This document shows positions 1-10,539 of a stretch of 64,000 bases of DNA, piece after piece. Position numbers and translations under genes: made by a program. The stretch's first letter is position 1. Each line of letters starts with the position of its first letter. Origin of the DNA: Amphibalanus amphitrite. Its lineage: Eukaryota; Arthropoda; Thecostraca; Balanomorpha; Balanidae. The notes beneath the pieces are model-generated. The model did not search any database, had not been told where the DNA came from, and was given only the letters and a program-made list of their open reading frames with translations. Location: positions 682,001 through 746,000 of the forward strand of contig NW_024881692.1 in the NCBI RefSeq assembly GCF_019059575.1, in the 5' to 3' direction.

Positions 1-220
1 TCAGCACGGAAACAAATGAAATCATATAATCGCCAGATGGTGAGGTGTCTGACGAGCTATCGGACATGAGTGTTTCTGTTGACATCTTAAAACGACTGGT
101 AATTAAGATATCGTAGTCTGTCATAAAGGTAAATACCGTGAACAATCTAATAGACAATAAAATCAAAACCCGGACACCCGGTGAACATAAGAAATAAGTC
201 CTGCACAATGCACATGCACC

Positions 221-474
221 CAGGGGCGCGGGAACTACTTTCCGACTGGGGGGGCACACCATAATAGAGATTAACCTAGGGTACCCCCAAATCTAGTTTT
301 CTCACCGGTTTTAGGCCACTTATTTTTCACCCCTCGGCTTTTTCAACAAAAAAAGAAAACATTTGCAAAAAAAAGTGTGGTATTCCGTCTCAAAACTGTG
401 GGGGCACCGCCCCCACGGCCCCAGAGTTGGGGGGGCAAGCTGCCCCCACTGCCCCCCCGGCTCCCGCGCCTATG
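221..474. mobile_element. hAT-like MITE, family A, copy 1
   Basis: A 254-bp element begins CAGGGGCGCGGGA and ends with the reverse complement of CATAGGCGCGGGA. It is flanked by a perfect 8-bp duplication, CATGCACC, at 213-220 and 475-482. The 8-bp duplication and CAG-type end are hAT hallmarks. It has no coding capacity. A near-identical copy lies inverted at 4544-4806, and a diverged core recurs near 36208-36312. Nothing is recognised in 1-212 or 483-708. Confidence 0.85.
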
Positions 475-708
475 CATGCACCGAATGTGTGAAACTTATA
501 TTCCTCTAGCGGTAGCCTGACTGATACATATCAATAATTTAAAAGTCGCCAAATGAGAAGGGAGTGTCGCAATCTAGGTCCCTTTTACTGATCCTCAGTG
601 CTCAGACCCTAAGTGGCGACTCTCGTTTCTCGAATTATGTACTGACGACTAATATCCCTGCTTGGTCCCCACGTCATGACAATGCTTAACATTCCGCGAG
701 TCCCTTAC

Positions 709-866
709 TATGGTGATGAACCCGTTGCCGTCTTTGTCGAACAGTCGGAAGGCAGCGCTCAGGTCTGTGGAGATGTCAGAACTCTTGTCACCCCCTTCCG
801 AGGGGGAGAGCGTCTGCATCTTGAGGAACCACGTGATGAACTGCTGCTCACTGATGAGACCTTCGG
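709..866 (-). CDS. EF-hand gene exon c (EF2 remnant and start of EF3)
   Basis: The exon follows the acceptor ccccacag and ends at gtaagg. It encodes EGLISEQQFITWFLKM, a Ser/Asp/Gly linker longer than the central helix of calmodulin, then AAFRLFDKDGNGFIT of the third hand. The next exon is probably beyond the left edge. Confidence 0.8.
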
Positions 867-2179
867 CTGTGGGGAAACGGGGAGGGGGGGGGTCAGTGTG
901 GGTCGTTGTGGGTCAATGAGAGCCACGGAGGGTCAGTGTGGGTCGTTGTGGGTCAATGAGTGTCAGTGAGGCTCTGGAGGGTGAGTGAGGGTCAGTGATG
1001 GGCCAGCGAGGTCAGCGAGGGTCAAGCTTGGGTCAATGGATCAGGAACCAGATAGTCAAAGAGGGTCAGCAATGGATCACAGAGCGCCATGAGGGAAAGA
1101 GCTGGATAATGAAGGTCAGTGAGGTTGAGTGAGGGTCAGCGAAAGGTCAGCGCAAGTCAGCGCTGGTCCTGGGTGGAAGGGTCAACACGGTTCAGCGACA
1201 TCAAACCACTCTCTTCAGGTGAACAGTCCAAGGTAAACACAACACCCGCCCGATGATCTGCAGGATTGTCAACTCGGTGCAACTGCAACACCTAAGCTGG
1301 TTTAATAATTACTATTCTGATGCAGACAAATATTACTTTTTTTAATCATTCTTCTGCAAAAGTATTAATATTATTTAAAAAAAAAAACTTTTTATTGGAT
1401 GCTGTTTTACGTTTGCGGTGCATTTAACCTTCGAAATAAAACAATTGAGTCGGCCAAAAAATTATCTTTGCACAACGTTTTGACTACCGTCTGTAAAATA
1501 GTTACTACGCACCACTCATTTATTGACTTCAAATTGGTCTGCTACATACCTCGTAACCCTCGCTGACAGATCATTGGCAACCAAAGTAAATAAAGCCCCT
1601 ATTCTGACAATAATCGTAACAGATGAGTTGGGCCCGTCCCAACGGATAAATAGGAGCCAAGACCCCGGCCACATGTATGCGAGCCTGTTAAATGTGTACC
1701 AAGGACACTACAAACGTACAAAAGTACCTTCCCCAGCACACGACCCTCACTGCATTCGACTTATCCGCTACTCACGTACCCTGTTCGCCAGCTGAGTTCA
1801 TCAGGTCCGTGAGCAGGGAGTCGTCGACGTCAATGCTCAGCTTGGTGTGCAGCATCTCCTTCAGCTCGGTGGACGTGATGCTGCCGTCTCCGTTCTTATC
1901 CGTCAGCCGAAAGACCATCTTCAGCTCTGAGGCGATTCGGGGAAGGGATGTCAACAAAAGAACATTTGCTACAAAATACGAGCTAAAAGTCGAAGCTAGT
2001 GTAACAAATGTAGCTCGTAGCTACAATATGAGTTTCTCTTCGATCTACGTAGGCTGGTAGGTACTTATTTTGGTAAAAATGAAAATAAAAGCTCCTTCCG
2101 CTGGATCTTCAAGTTGCATGTACATACCTTCAAGTTCCTTTTCGCTGACAGCTGGCGTCGGTTCCCGATCGACAGCTTC
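709..2179 (-). CDS. Calmodulin-like EF-hand protein, partial (three internal exons)
   Basis: Three minus-strand exons (2179-2128, 1926-1780, 866-709; phases 0, 1, 1, ending in phase 0) join in frame to a 119-residue fragment. Splice signals are visible: donors gtatgt, gtacgt and gtaagg, and acceptors ending in cag before each exon. Residues 27-38 form a canonical EF-hand loop, DKNGDGSITSTE. Residues 64-75 (GEQAEGLISEQQ) sit where a second loop is expected but lack Asp at position 1 and Glu at position 12, so that loop probably binds no calcium. A third loop starts at residue 110 (DKDGNGFIT) and is cut by the exon end. The order matches the four-EF-hand calmodulin/troponin C superfamily of calcium sensors. 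The first exon must lie to the right of 2179 and the fourth loop to the left of 709; neither was found. Which calmodulin-like subfamily this is cannot be decided. Confidence 0.8.
887..1195. repeat. GGGTCA-type minisatellite in the EF-hand intron
   Basis: Degenerate GGGTCAGTG/GGGTCAATG words fill this part of the 0.9-kb intron. A 30-base block at 891-920 recurs exactly at 931-960, giving a 40-bp period. The rest of the intron, to about 1779, is AT-rich with no recognised feature. Confidence 0.7.
1780..1926 (-). CDS. EF-hand gene exon b (EF1 and start of EF2)
   Basis: The exon follows the acceptor cctcag and carries the helix ELKMVFRL, the intact loop DKNGDGSITSTE and the helix of the second hand. 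A gtgagt lies 8 bases past the exon end, but only the gtacgt donor at 1774-1779 gives a frame that continues into exon c; the gtgagt choice meets a stop. Confidence 0.8.
2128..2179 (-). CDS. EF-hand gene exon a
   Basis: The exon follows a pyrimidine-rich stretch ending in tgcag and ends at a gtatgt donor. It encodes an acidic linker (EAVDREPTPAVSEKELE) leading into the first EF-hand helix and ends in phase 1. The upstream exon is not identified. Confidence 0.7.
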
Positions 2180-2599
2180 CTGCAACAAAATATGTTTTGA
2201 TCAATTATGGCGCAAAAAGCTGCGATTGAGTGACACTTAACGACCAGTTTTTAGAGTCATCACCCAAACTCATTCTGGATGATATAGCGATATAGCTCAG
2301 GCTACAGTTTACAGAGTACCTATATTTTATACATTAATCAGGGACCGCGGATTCAAATTCTCGTAGGGTGTGCAAGATGTGGCGACTGGGCCCCCCATCT
2401 CACGCCGGGCCCCTTCCAAAAAGTCAGCGCCGCCACTGCTCCGGAATAAGCCGGTTCTAAGGAAGCGGGGCGGGAAAACCTTCAAAATTGACGGTCGTAA
2501 GATGACTGAGCGAGCATCTTACGGTCAGGAGATGCATGAGCAGAGTAAATGCACATGCATGCATGCAACGTGATCCAAATCGATCTCCGATTTTACCAA

Positions 2600-2960
2600 G
2601 CAGGCCCCTAAAGGGTTACAGTGACCTTCAAGGGCCCCTACGGGCCTCAGAGAGACCTTTTGCACAGTTGATGTTGGCACACTTCTTTTTATCATGGATT
2701 ACATGAATTAGTTTAAAAATAAAACACGGCCGGCGGGATGTTTGGGTCCATCGATTTGGCCCCTATGACCTATGGGGGTCTGGCCTCCGGCCCCCCTTAG
2801 CTTCCCCATTGCTCTACGGTCCACACGCTGGCTTTGGGGCCCCATAAAGGCCGCACGCCAGCTCCTGAGACCCAACGCCGGCAATTCTAAGGGTCACCGG
2901 CGCACCGCACACGGTCTTTGAAGGTCCCATAACGGCCTCTGGAATACCTCATGTACCTAC
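2600..2960 (-). repeat. GGGCCC-rich degenerate minisatellite, left end of the large element
   Basis: Degenerate words such as GGCCCCTA, CACGCCRGC and CTCTGAG recur at roughly 22-bp spacing. The same word set appears inverted at 8237-8770 and again at about 37540-38530. Confidence 0.5.
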
Positions 2961-3167
2961 ATAGAACTAGATGCCGGCAGCGCTCTTGCGTTGCCTTGGG
3001 CCAGAATTGGAGGAACGGTGCTGAGGGCACACACCGGGCAAAACCACCGAAACCCAGACTGAGCTTGGACTGAACCAGGAACCTGAAACCAACCGAAACA
3101 TCCCAAAAATGCTTGAAAGCACGCGAGATTGGTGTGGATATCTACCTACAGTAAGATATGAATTAAC

Positions 3168-3790
3168 TGCACGTGCATAGTTCATGCCCCAGGCACCTAA
3201 GTGCAGTCATTTTCATGACATCATGTAGCGTGTGTCTAGTTCTATCAGTGTACCGACTTTTGTGTCGCTAGATCGACGTTTCCCGGGATCAGAGGATCCC
3301 TCGTCAAAACCGTTATCCGCCCCCCGCACGCGCAGCTTGCACCCCTCGGATATTATCTCGCCGGAATGTCGTGATCAAATGTATTCTTCTTATGACCTGC
3401 AAGTTTTGAACCAGTTAGAGCTGCCGTTTACCCTGCAGGCGTGGCAACGTACGAAGGGGTGCAATCGGCTTGCACGTGCATAGCTCATGCACCACAGAGT
3501 TTAGCTCAACCAAATGTGCATTATTTTGGAGGCCTTGCCTGGGACTACCATTGAACCGATTTTGAGGTTGATAGCTTAAAATTTCTTTGAGCCAGAGGAC
3601 CTCACGTCAAAACGGTTTTCCGCCCCCAGCACGTGCAGCCTGCACCCCTAGCAGACGGTGACCCCACTGGAAACTGGTTCAAGGTGTTAACGATGTGTCC
3701 CGCCAGTATGGCTTTGCCCGTGACCTCTGGTTGACCTGTAGCCTTGACAAAAAATTTCGTGTCACCGAAACTTTGAAGCGGAATAGCATG
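3168..3790. repeat. Diverged direct repeats about 303 bp apart
   Basis: The block GCACGTGCATAG at about 3168 recurs at 3471, and the block around CGTCAAAAC at 3302-3350 recurs at 3605-3650. Both pairs are offset by 303 bases, which points to an old tandem duplication inside the large element. The remainder of 2961-4543 shows no gene. Confidence 0.5.
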
Positions 3791-4543
3791 TGCCACGAAG
3801 CACCGAGCGAACCGAGGCCAGCACCAAAAGTTTACCTCGCCGGAGACGAATCAAACGGTCCCACTTTCGTCCCGATCGGTCCACCCATTTTGACTCCAGG
3901 TCCAAAAAAGCTTGGACAAACTCACATACTCACTCACTGACAAACAGGTTCAGGATCTCAGGTATCTCAGGAATCGGCCTGGGGCCTTCAAGAGCCAGTT
4001 ACACTCAAAACTTTTTTACTACCTCCTGGAGGATTCATTTTCATCAAACCAGCAAGATAAGAGTATATTGAAAGGGTAACTCTTTGCTACCATTATGTGC
4101 ATAGTAACGGTACGTGGTTGATATGAACTTATTCGCCAGCGAAGAGTATTATTACCATGTAAATATCAATATTACTCTCGCGATCCAGAACATCACGAAA
4201 ACAGTGGCGGCGGAAGGTATTCTAGGATAGGGGTGCAAACGATATTGAAGCGCCCCTTCCCGCTGGGCGCCCCTTACCATGCCGATGGCCGTCCCTGCAC
4301 TGGAAAATCAGTTTCGCCCCTATACAGGCGCCCATAGAAGTTTGCAGAGTGCTATTCCTGGTCATAATCATCTCCCCAGTAAAAAAAAAACGCAAAATAC
4401 GCCCTAGCACTAGGGGTGTAACCGCCCATACGGACAGTGCAATTTTACAGGCCCCAATCTCGGACCTCCCTTAACATTCATATGTTGTAAACGGCAAACC
4501 GCCCCCGATAAATGTTACACAAACTAATTTCCTCTCGCATATC

Positions 4544-4806
4544 CATAGGCGCGGGAGCCGGGGGGGCAGGGGGGCAGCTTGCCCCCCCCCAACTCTGGGG
4601 CCGTGGGGGCGGTGCCCCCACAGCTTTGAGACGGAATACCACACTTTTTTTGCAAATGTTTTCTTTTTTTGTTGAAAAAGCCGAGGGGTGAAAAATAAGT
4701 GGCCTAAAACCGGTGAGAAAACTAGATTTGGGGGTACCCTAGGTTGATCTCTATTATGGTGTGCCCCCCCCCCCCCCCCAGTCGGAAAGTAGTTCCCGCG
4801 CCCCTG
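4544..4806. mobile_element. hAT-like MITE, family A, copy 2 (inverted), nested
   Basis: This is the reverse complement of the element at 221-474, with small differences in its C-tracts. It is flanked by a perfect 8-bp duplication, CGCATATC (4536-4543, 4807-4814). The independent duplications show that the two copies are separate insertions, not an inverted duplication of the locus. Confidence 0.85.
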
Positions 4807-5181
4807 CGCATATCGGCCATCAGGCGCCCCTTTTTGTCGCATGGAGCCTGCAACGCTATAAGCCCTCATATGTTCGTGTTGGCGTTCGGAGGCTATCGCC
4901 TTCAAAGACGTCTCCATAAATGTTTCTTTTTCGTCCCACACACAGGCGCCCCTCTTTCGCATGCAGGCGCCCCTCTTCCGCATGGCGCGCTTCTCGAGTA
5001 GCTGCGCCCTCCTAGCCTTTATCGCCTGGCAAGATTATATTCGACAGGGTCGGCAGCATCTGCCTTTGTTTCAGATAAGGATGCCCTCCACTCTTCAGCA
5101 TATCAAAAGATACTTTTCCCACGTCATTGCCACCCTCTTCGTGTCACAAGTGCCTTTATCAGTTGCGGTGTCGCCTCGCAC

Positions 5182-6892
5182 TAGAGGTCTGCACCGGCCG
5201 GCTGCAGCCGCGGCTGGCTGCAGCCCCACGGCTGTGGGCCGGGGCGGCTGCAAATATCTCCAAGAACACGGCTACGGCTGTGGCCACGGCTGTGAGATTT
5301 CAAGCTCAATCTTAAGTACTCAAATATAAAATTTTAAATCCTTAATCTTACATTCGGATAAGCAGTCTAGCCTGTAAAAATCATGCAAAGGATGCCCAGC
5401 AACACTGAAAGTGGTGAAGCCTTTGAAAACCTGTAATGGTTTTACAATTTGCTGTAGGGGAGTTTGCTCTCTGGTACAGAATACTAATTATAGGTACCAA
5501 TTGTTCCTTCATCATCAAGAGCTTGACAGTTTCAGAAAATGCAACATGTTGCATTGTCACATCCCTCTCAAACCAATCTCACCTGGTCATTAGGAGAGCA
5601 CCTTACAGCTATTGAAGACGAGCGTTCAATAATTCTTTCAGGTAATAGAAAAAGAAATCACGCCTAGGTAAAGGCAGGTAAAGGCTTCATAAAATATTAT
5701 CTAAAATAACTCTTAGATGTATTTCTGGATTTTCGGCAAGTCCAATTACATAATATAAAACTGGCGCTTTATGTTCTAACTGGTGTTTGAGTGACCGCTA
5801 ACAGAAAATGCTGATCAACGAAGCCAATAGAATTAGATTATAAGTGAGCATGAACCTTACTTACGGCTAATTCACATGATGGTGAAAACCCTGAACACGT
5901 GATTCACATGACGGTGTAAACTCTGAACACAATATTTCTTACGCGAGCTGTTGACTTTACTAATAAAATGACGTCTGCTTCTAAAAATGTTAAAATTTAA
6001 TACCTATACTTTGTTTGAGAGCAAATTTTTAATTGTATAGCATTATCATTTATAAATTATAATTCTTATGGCTGTTAATAGTGACAAAAAACAATTTATT
6101 GCCACTTCTTTGCTATTCACGTCATTAAAAACTTAAGTAAAATTTTTGATTGAAAGAGGCAATTGTGGCTCGCACGTCCTTGGGGATTTGAGCGGAGATC
6201 ATTATTTGGAAAAAATCAAAATAGATGAATGTTTTTCTTTCTTGGATGCTCACTAGTGTTTTGATGCCTTGCATATCAAATTAGTTTGAGACTTGCTCAG
6301 AATGCTGCTTCAAGCCTGGCATATCACACCCCAGAAAATATGCAAGGTAAGAAAGAAGCAAGAGTTTTGACTAGACAATCACTGTTTGACAGTCCATCAA
6401 CTTCAGTTTCATTTTCCATACCTAACATTGATAATGAAAAGCATCAGGGTCTGTTGTTCTGTCCCACAACCATGCTTCAGGATTTGGCATTAGATGTCTA
6501 CACTGCTAGTGCTTCTATTCTGGTTCGTTGTTAATGTTTTCTGTTGATGTATAAGGTACCTACCTACCCATCTTAACCCCTTGCAAGGGCTTGTGTAGGC
6601 ATGCGTTGCGCATCAGTCTTCAGGTCTTTGGCCTAAAGCCAGATACACAACCACTTAACCTATGATGCTTCATGAGCTTGAGAATCTATAGCCCATGGCA
6701 ATGTGCTTTTGGCTATATGTTTTAACTAAAAACAACTTATTATATACTATTTGGTTGCATTTCATTGAAAGTATCCACGGCCGGCTGACGGCTGGCTGCC
6801 CACAGTTTGCCACGGCTGTGGGCGGCTGTGGCTGTGGAGCCACGGCTGCGGGGCGGCTAGGCTGTGGAAAATTGCAGCCGTGCAGAACTCTA
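5182..6892. mobile_element. hAT-like element, family B (1.7 kb), nested
   Basis: The element starts TAGAGGTCTGCAC and ends with the complement of TAGAGTTCTGCAC. It is flanked by a perfect 8-bp duplication, CCTCGCAC (5174-5181, 6893-6900). Both subterminal zones are rich in GGCTGTGG/CCGGCTGC words, and the interior is AT-rich. Short plus-strand frames (5411-5593, 6286-6534) match nothing I recognise, so it is probably non-autonomous. Confidence 0.8.
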
Positions 6893-7109
6893 CCTCGCAC
6901 TGCTCAGTTTTATGGCTGCCGCACCTCTTAACTTCCTGCCTCCTCTACAGATTTTCGAGGCGCCCCTTTCCATAGCTTTAGGGTGCAGCTGCCCCCCTTG
7001 CCCCCCTGCTTCCGCCGCCACTGCACGAAAACTCTTTCCTTTTGGGTATCGTGACTCGTGTACAGATAGTCGTTTCATGCGTGGATCTTGTTTACCCTCG
7101 TGAAGATGA

Positions 7110-7306
7110 TATTTGAAATGGAATCACTCAGCCAATCAGAAACGAGATCGGCCGTTTGCGGTTTGAAGGCCGCGCGCATCTGTCAGTTTTCGGCCGTTGG
7201 TCTCCGAGAGCGGATGTGAGCAGTGTCGGTGCCGCGCGGCGTGGCCGTCGGTGATTGTGCTTGCGTGTTGTTCATCGCCTATAGAGCCTCTGTGGACATT
7301 TTATTG
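7110..7306 (+). promoter_or_regulatory. Promoter-like GC-rich island with a possible non-coding first exon
   Basis: A CCAAT box (ccaatcag, about 7114) precedes a CpG-rich stretch and a good splice donor, ttattGTAAGTACC, with GT at 7306. This is the layout of a promoter plus untranslated first exon on the plus strand. It lies inside the large TIR element, about 21 kb upstream of the RBM coding start, so it could be a distal promoter of that gene, a transposon promoter, or neither. Confidence 0.3.
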
Positions 7307-7825
7307 TAAGTACCGATGTGCTAGAGCATTGCATGCCGCTGAGTGGTGTTGATTTGACCTGGTTAACAGGACCCCGTGCACGGCCACGTGGCCTAGGTTG
7401 TGAGTACGTACATTAATTTTGTTGTGATGCTACAAGTTTATGCATTTTGTTGGTGACTTTGAAAAAGCCTTGCACTGTAGTGATCCAGTCTCATTATCTC
7501 ACGCATACGGGCGACCACCCAGGAACGCCGTCGCTCTCTTCAAATATTGTGCGCTGTGCCTTATCCAATATGAGGGCGCTGAATGTCTTGTATTCACATT
7601 CAAAGTGCATTCAAGTTGTACTCGTATCGTGGTGTTTATTTACCGCTTGTGCATTGCTGAACGCTTCGTATAAATTCGTATGCATAAGTGGAGAGTCTCA
7701 CAATGTTCATTGCTGGTGTGCCCCTCGTATTGTTTGTACGGAAGCCAAATATACATTGTTGCTCTTGAAGCATGTTTTTTTAGTTGGTGAGCTCCGGTTA
7801 ACAGAAGCTTCGTGAAGCTTCTGAA

Positions 7826-8237
7826 GCAAGCGTCTGTGAGTCTGTTACCATCCTCTGGGGGGTTTACACTAAAGAAAAGAGTAAACATTACCATGTGACA
7901 AAGGGTAGGCCAGAAGAATACACTCTCTGTAGGAGGGTAAAGCACAGAGTAGATGATGCGCTACTCCCTAGAAAAGGGTTCCGTTTAAGATTTACCCTTT
8001 CAAAGAGTGTAACCCAAAAAATGCTACACTCTAGACAAGAGTAAATCAAAAGAGTTTACCATTCAGAAGATGGTAAAAAACGTCTGTGTGTCATATTACC
8101 CCTCCCTGGCGAGTTTACTCTTCATGAAAGAGTAAAATTTACCATCTGGAAGGTGGTAAAAAACGTCTGTGTGTCAAGCTACCATGCTATGGCGGGTTTA
8201 CCCTTCAGGAAATGGTAAAAAAGTTTTCAGTGTAGGG
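7826..8237. repeat. Tandem units rich in GGTAAA/TTTACC inverted motifs
   Basis: Blocks beginning CGTCTGTGWGTC at about 7828, 8081 and 8163 are each followed by TTACC and GGGTTTAC words. The stretch is full of short complementary AGAGTAAA/TTTACTCT and GGTAAA/TTTACC pairs able to fold. It ends at GGTAAAAAAGTTTTCAGTG. No coding function is seen. Confidence 0.55.
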
Positions 8238-8770
8238 CCCTCGGAAAGTGGCATTATACCCTGAGATAGCTGTGTAAGGCCCTCGGGTAACGGCTTGGAG
8301 CCCTCGGGCATCGGCCTGCGCCCCGGGCATTGGCCAGAGGTCCTTGGATATCGGTCTAGGGCCCCTCAAGAGCCGGTGAGGGCCTTCAGAAACTGGGGTG
8401 GGGCCCTGAGATAACTGTGGGGGCTTTCAGGTGCTGATGCGGGACCCTTAGGCATCGGCCCCAAGAGGAGGTTAAGGAGGGCAGGGGGCAGGGGCCCTCA
8501 AGAGCCGGTTAGGGCCCTCAGAAACTGGCGTGGATCCCTGAGCTAGCCATGTAGGTACTCAGACACCGGCGTGGGACCTTTAGACATCGACTTGGGGCCC
8601 TCGGGCATCGGCCTGGGCCCTCAAGAGCCGGTGGAAGCACTAAAAATGGCGTGGGTGGGGTTCTGAGATAACCCCTGAGATAACACTAGAGCCTGTTCAC
8701 GCCTTCAGGCACCGGTGCGGGACCATCAGGCTCGCGCTGGGGCCCTCGTGAATCGGCTTGGGACACTCAA
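8237..8770 (+). repeat. GGGCCCTCRGGC minisatellite (about 22-bp period), right end of the large element
   Basis: Variants of GGGCCCTCGGGCATCGGCCT and GGGCCCTCAAGAGCCGGTG repeat every 20-23 bases with heavy drift. Region 8771-8876 then forms hairpins from GGGTGTGCAA/TTGCACACCC words. Confidence 0.65.
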
Positions 8771-8901
8771 GCGCCAGGGCCGCATGGGCCCCCACAACGA
8801 ACTGTGGGTGTGCAAAAATAGGTGTTTGCACACCCTCAGGATTTTCAGGGTGTGCAATTGCACACCCTGCCCCCCGGAATCCGCGGTCCCTGTACATTAA
8901 T

Positions 8902-9349
8902 TTGCACTGCCATAGTTGTCTGCCTTGCAGTCTAACCAATTCATTCTGGTAGTTGCGGGGCCTGCTTACCTTGTTGCGGTGTTTGTTGGGTCCCACGTTG
9001 AGAGGCCGCTGCGACCGATCTTTCTTTTCTCCAGAGTACGCCTTCTTTACCCTTCTACCGGACATAATTGTGGTGTCTGCAGACGCCCCTTGGGCTCACT
9101 TCCAAGGGAAGGCCGTCAGGGCCTGGCACTTCGCCGCACGCCCCCTCAGGCGGAAAACTGAAGTGACATCCACTGGCAACTATCACTTCTGTGGTTGCCT
9201 GTAGGTTGCACTGTAGTCGCCTAGCAGAAGTGGAACATCTGTGGAAGAATAAGGGTCTAAATAAGCATAAAAAAGTCCGACCATGGTCACCGCATAGTGG
9301 TAGGAATTGCAACATTTTCCCTCCCTTGCTTGGGTTTACTTAACCCGCG
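8902..9349. other. No recognised gene
   Basis: Mixed-composition sequence between two transposons. Short frames in several registers resemble no known protein. Confidence 0.4.
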
Positions 9350-9353
9350 CCCT

Positions 9354-10535
9354 GATGGGGGCCATTTTGCCCCCCCCCCCCTGTGGTTTTTCTTAAATAG
9401 CGAGAAAACGGCGGCGCTGCGCGCCGCCAAATTTTTAGTACCTTACCGGGCATTAATTTGACACTTTCACACAAAATTTCAAGTCACAGGTCACCTCAGG
9501 TCAGGAGTTATTGAGGTCAAACTGAGGTGATGTTCGAGTAAAAATGAGCAAAAAACATGACATCTTGAAACGCTCACCAATTCTACAGTTAACAAGCAAT
9601 TTTAAAGTTCTTTATGTGGTTGTATAGAGGAAAGACGGCGCTACAAAACTGCTATCTCGGATTTTCGAAATTTTGGGATTTTAACCCCCAAAATCAAGAA
9701 ATTGATTTTTTTAGAAAAACTCAAAAAATTTCCATTTTTTTCGAATTTCGAAAAAACGGAATATATGTGATAGTCTCTGCGCTCTTCGATATACATAGCA
9801 AATTTTAGATCGATACCTTTTTTTGGCCAAGTTATAGCAAAAAAAAAACTGTTAAAAATTGATGACGTCAAATTTTTGAACTCAATTTTTAGCAATTCTA
9901 GACCTCGTAGCGCAAAACGGAGACCACCATTGAACTCCTCGTGACGAGCTGCATCGAATCGATGCCATTTTATGCAAAAATATCAACTTTGAAATTTGAC
10001 CTAATTTGACCTGACCTTGACCTGACCTTGACCTGACCTTGACCTGACCTTGACCTGACCTTGACCAAAACGTGACCTTGGCCGGCCCAAAAGTCTGCCT
10101 GACCCACATTATCGCATTTGTCATGTAAAATGGACCATAAAACATGTATCACACGACACTTTCATATTGTGACCCCCCAGTGACCTGACCTCTGTGACCT
10201 GACCTGGTATCAGTGACCTCAAATAGCAAAATATGTGTTTGAAGAACATTTCCCCATCGATGATTTTCAATGAAATGCATTTTACTCGATTTTACAACGC
10301 ATTTCTTGAAATGCCTGTAAACGGTGAAAATTAGACCTTTGACCTGACCTGTGACGTCATCGGTTTGACCGAGGTCAATGAAATTGGGTCACAAGGTAGT
10401 TCCCCGTTGGGGCTATCCAACACCGTTTACTGCTTGTCGCTATGTTGCGTGGTTCTCGAGATCTTAGGGGGGGGGGGGCCAAAATGCCCCCCCCCATCAG
10501 ACTGCGTTGCTCGGCAGACCCCATCGGGGAGCGGG
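9354..10535. mobile_element. TTAA-flanked piggyBac-type non-autonomous element, family D
   Basis: The element is flanked by TTAA at 9350-9353 and 10536-10539. Its ends are CCCGCGCCCTGATGGGG and the complement of CCCGCTCCCCGATGGGG. TTAA duplication plus a CCC-starting end is typical of piggyBac elements. Just inside each end are G-runs and C-runs able to pair. The motif GGCGGCGCTGCGCGCCGCC lies near 9411-9430, and there are many TGACCT words and one TGACGTCA. It has no transposase. Confidence 0.8.
10007..10075. repeat. 11-bp tandem array TTGACCTGACC (about five units)
   Basis: Inside the family D element the unit repeats head to tail. On the minus strand each unit contains TCAAGGTCA, the extended half-site known for monomeric nuclear receptors such as FTZ-F1 and ERR. 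Minus-strand reading frames rich in Gly-Gln-Val-Lys here are translations of this repeat, not a gene. Confidence 0.85.
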
Positions 10536-10539
10536 TTAA

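Larger units (their letters stand above)
2339..8892. mobile_element. Large non-autonomous hAT-like TIR element (6.55 kb) with nested insertions
   Basis: Perfect 16-bp inverted ends (CAGGGACCGCGGATTC at 2339-2354 and its complement at 8877-8892) are flanked on both sides by TACATTAAT (2330-2338, 8893-8901). An inner shared word, AGGGTGTGCAA, lies at 2365-2375 and inverted at 8858-8868. Both ends carry a related GGGCCC-rich minisatellite in opposite orientation (about 2600-2960 and 8237-8770). No transposase frame is visible, so it would be non-autonomous. It contains two further hAT-like insertions with their own duplications. A duplication of 9 rather than 8 bp could be 8 plus a chance match. 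Confidence 0.7.

Noticed and set aside
1-86. Minus-strand ATG frame running off the left edge (Ser/Thr/Asp-rich)
   Set aside because: Only 28 codons, without splice or family evidence, and it does not fit the next EF-hand exon.
9882-10152. Minus-strand frames rich in Gln-Val-Lys-Arg-Ser-Gly
   Set aside because: They are translations of the 11-bp TTGACCTGACC tandem array.
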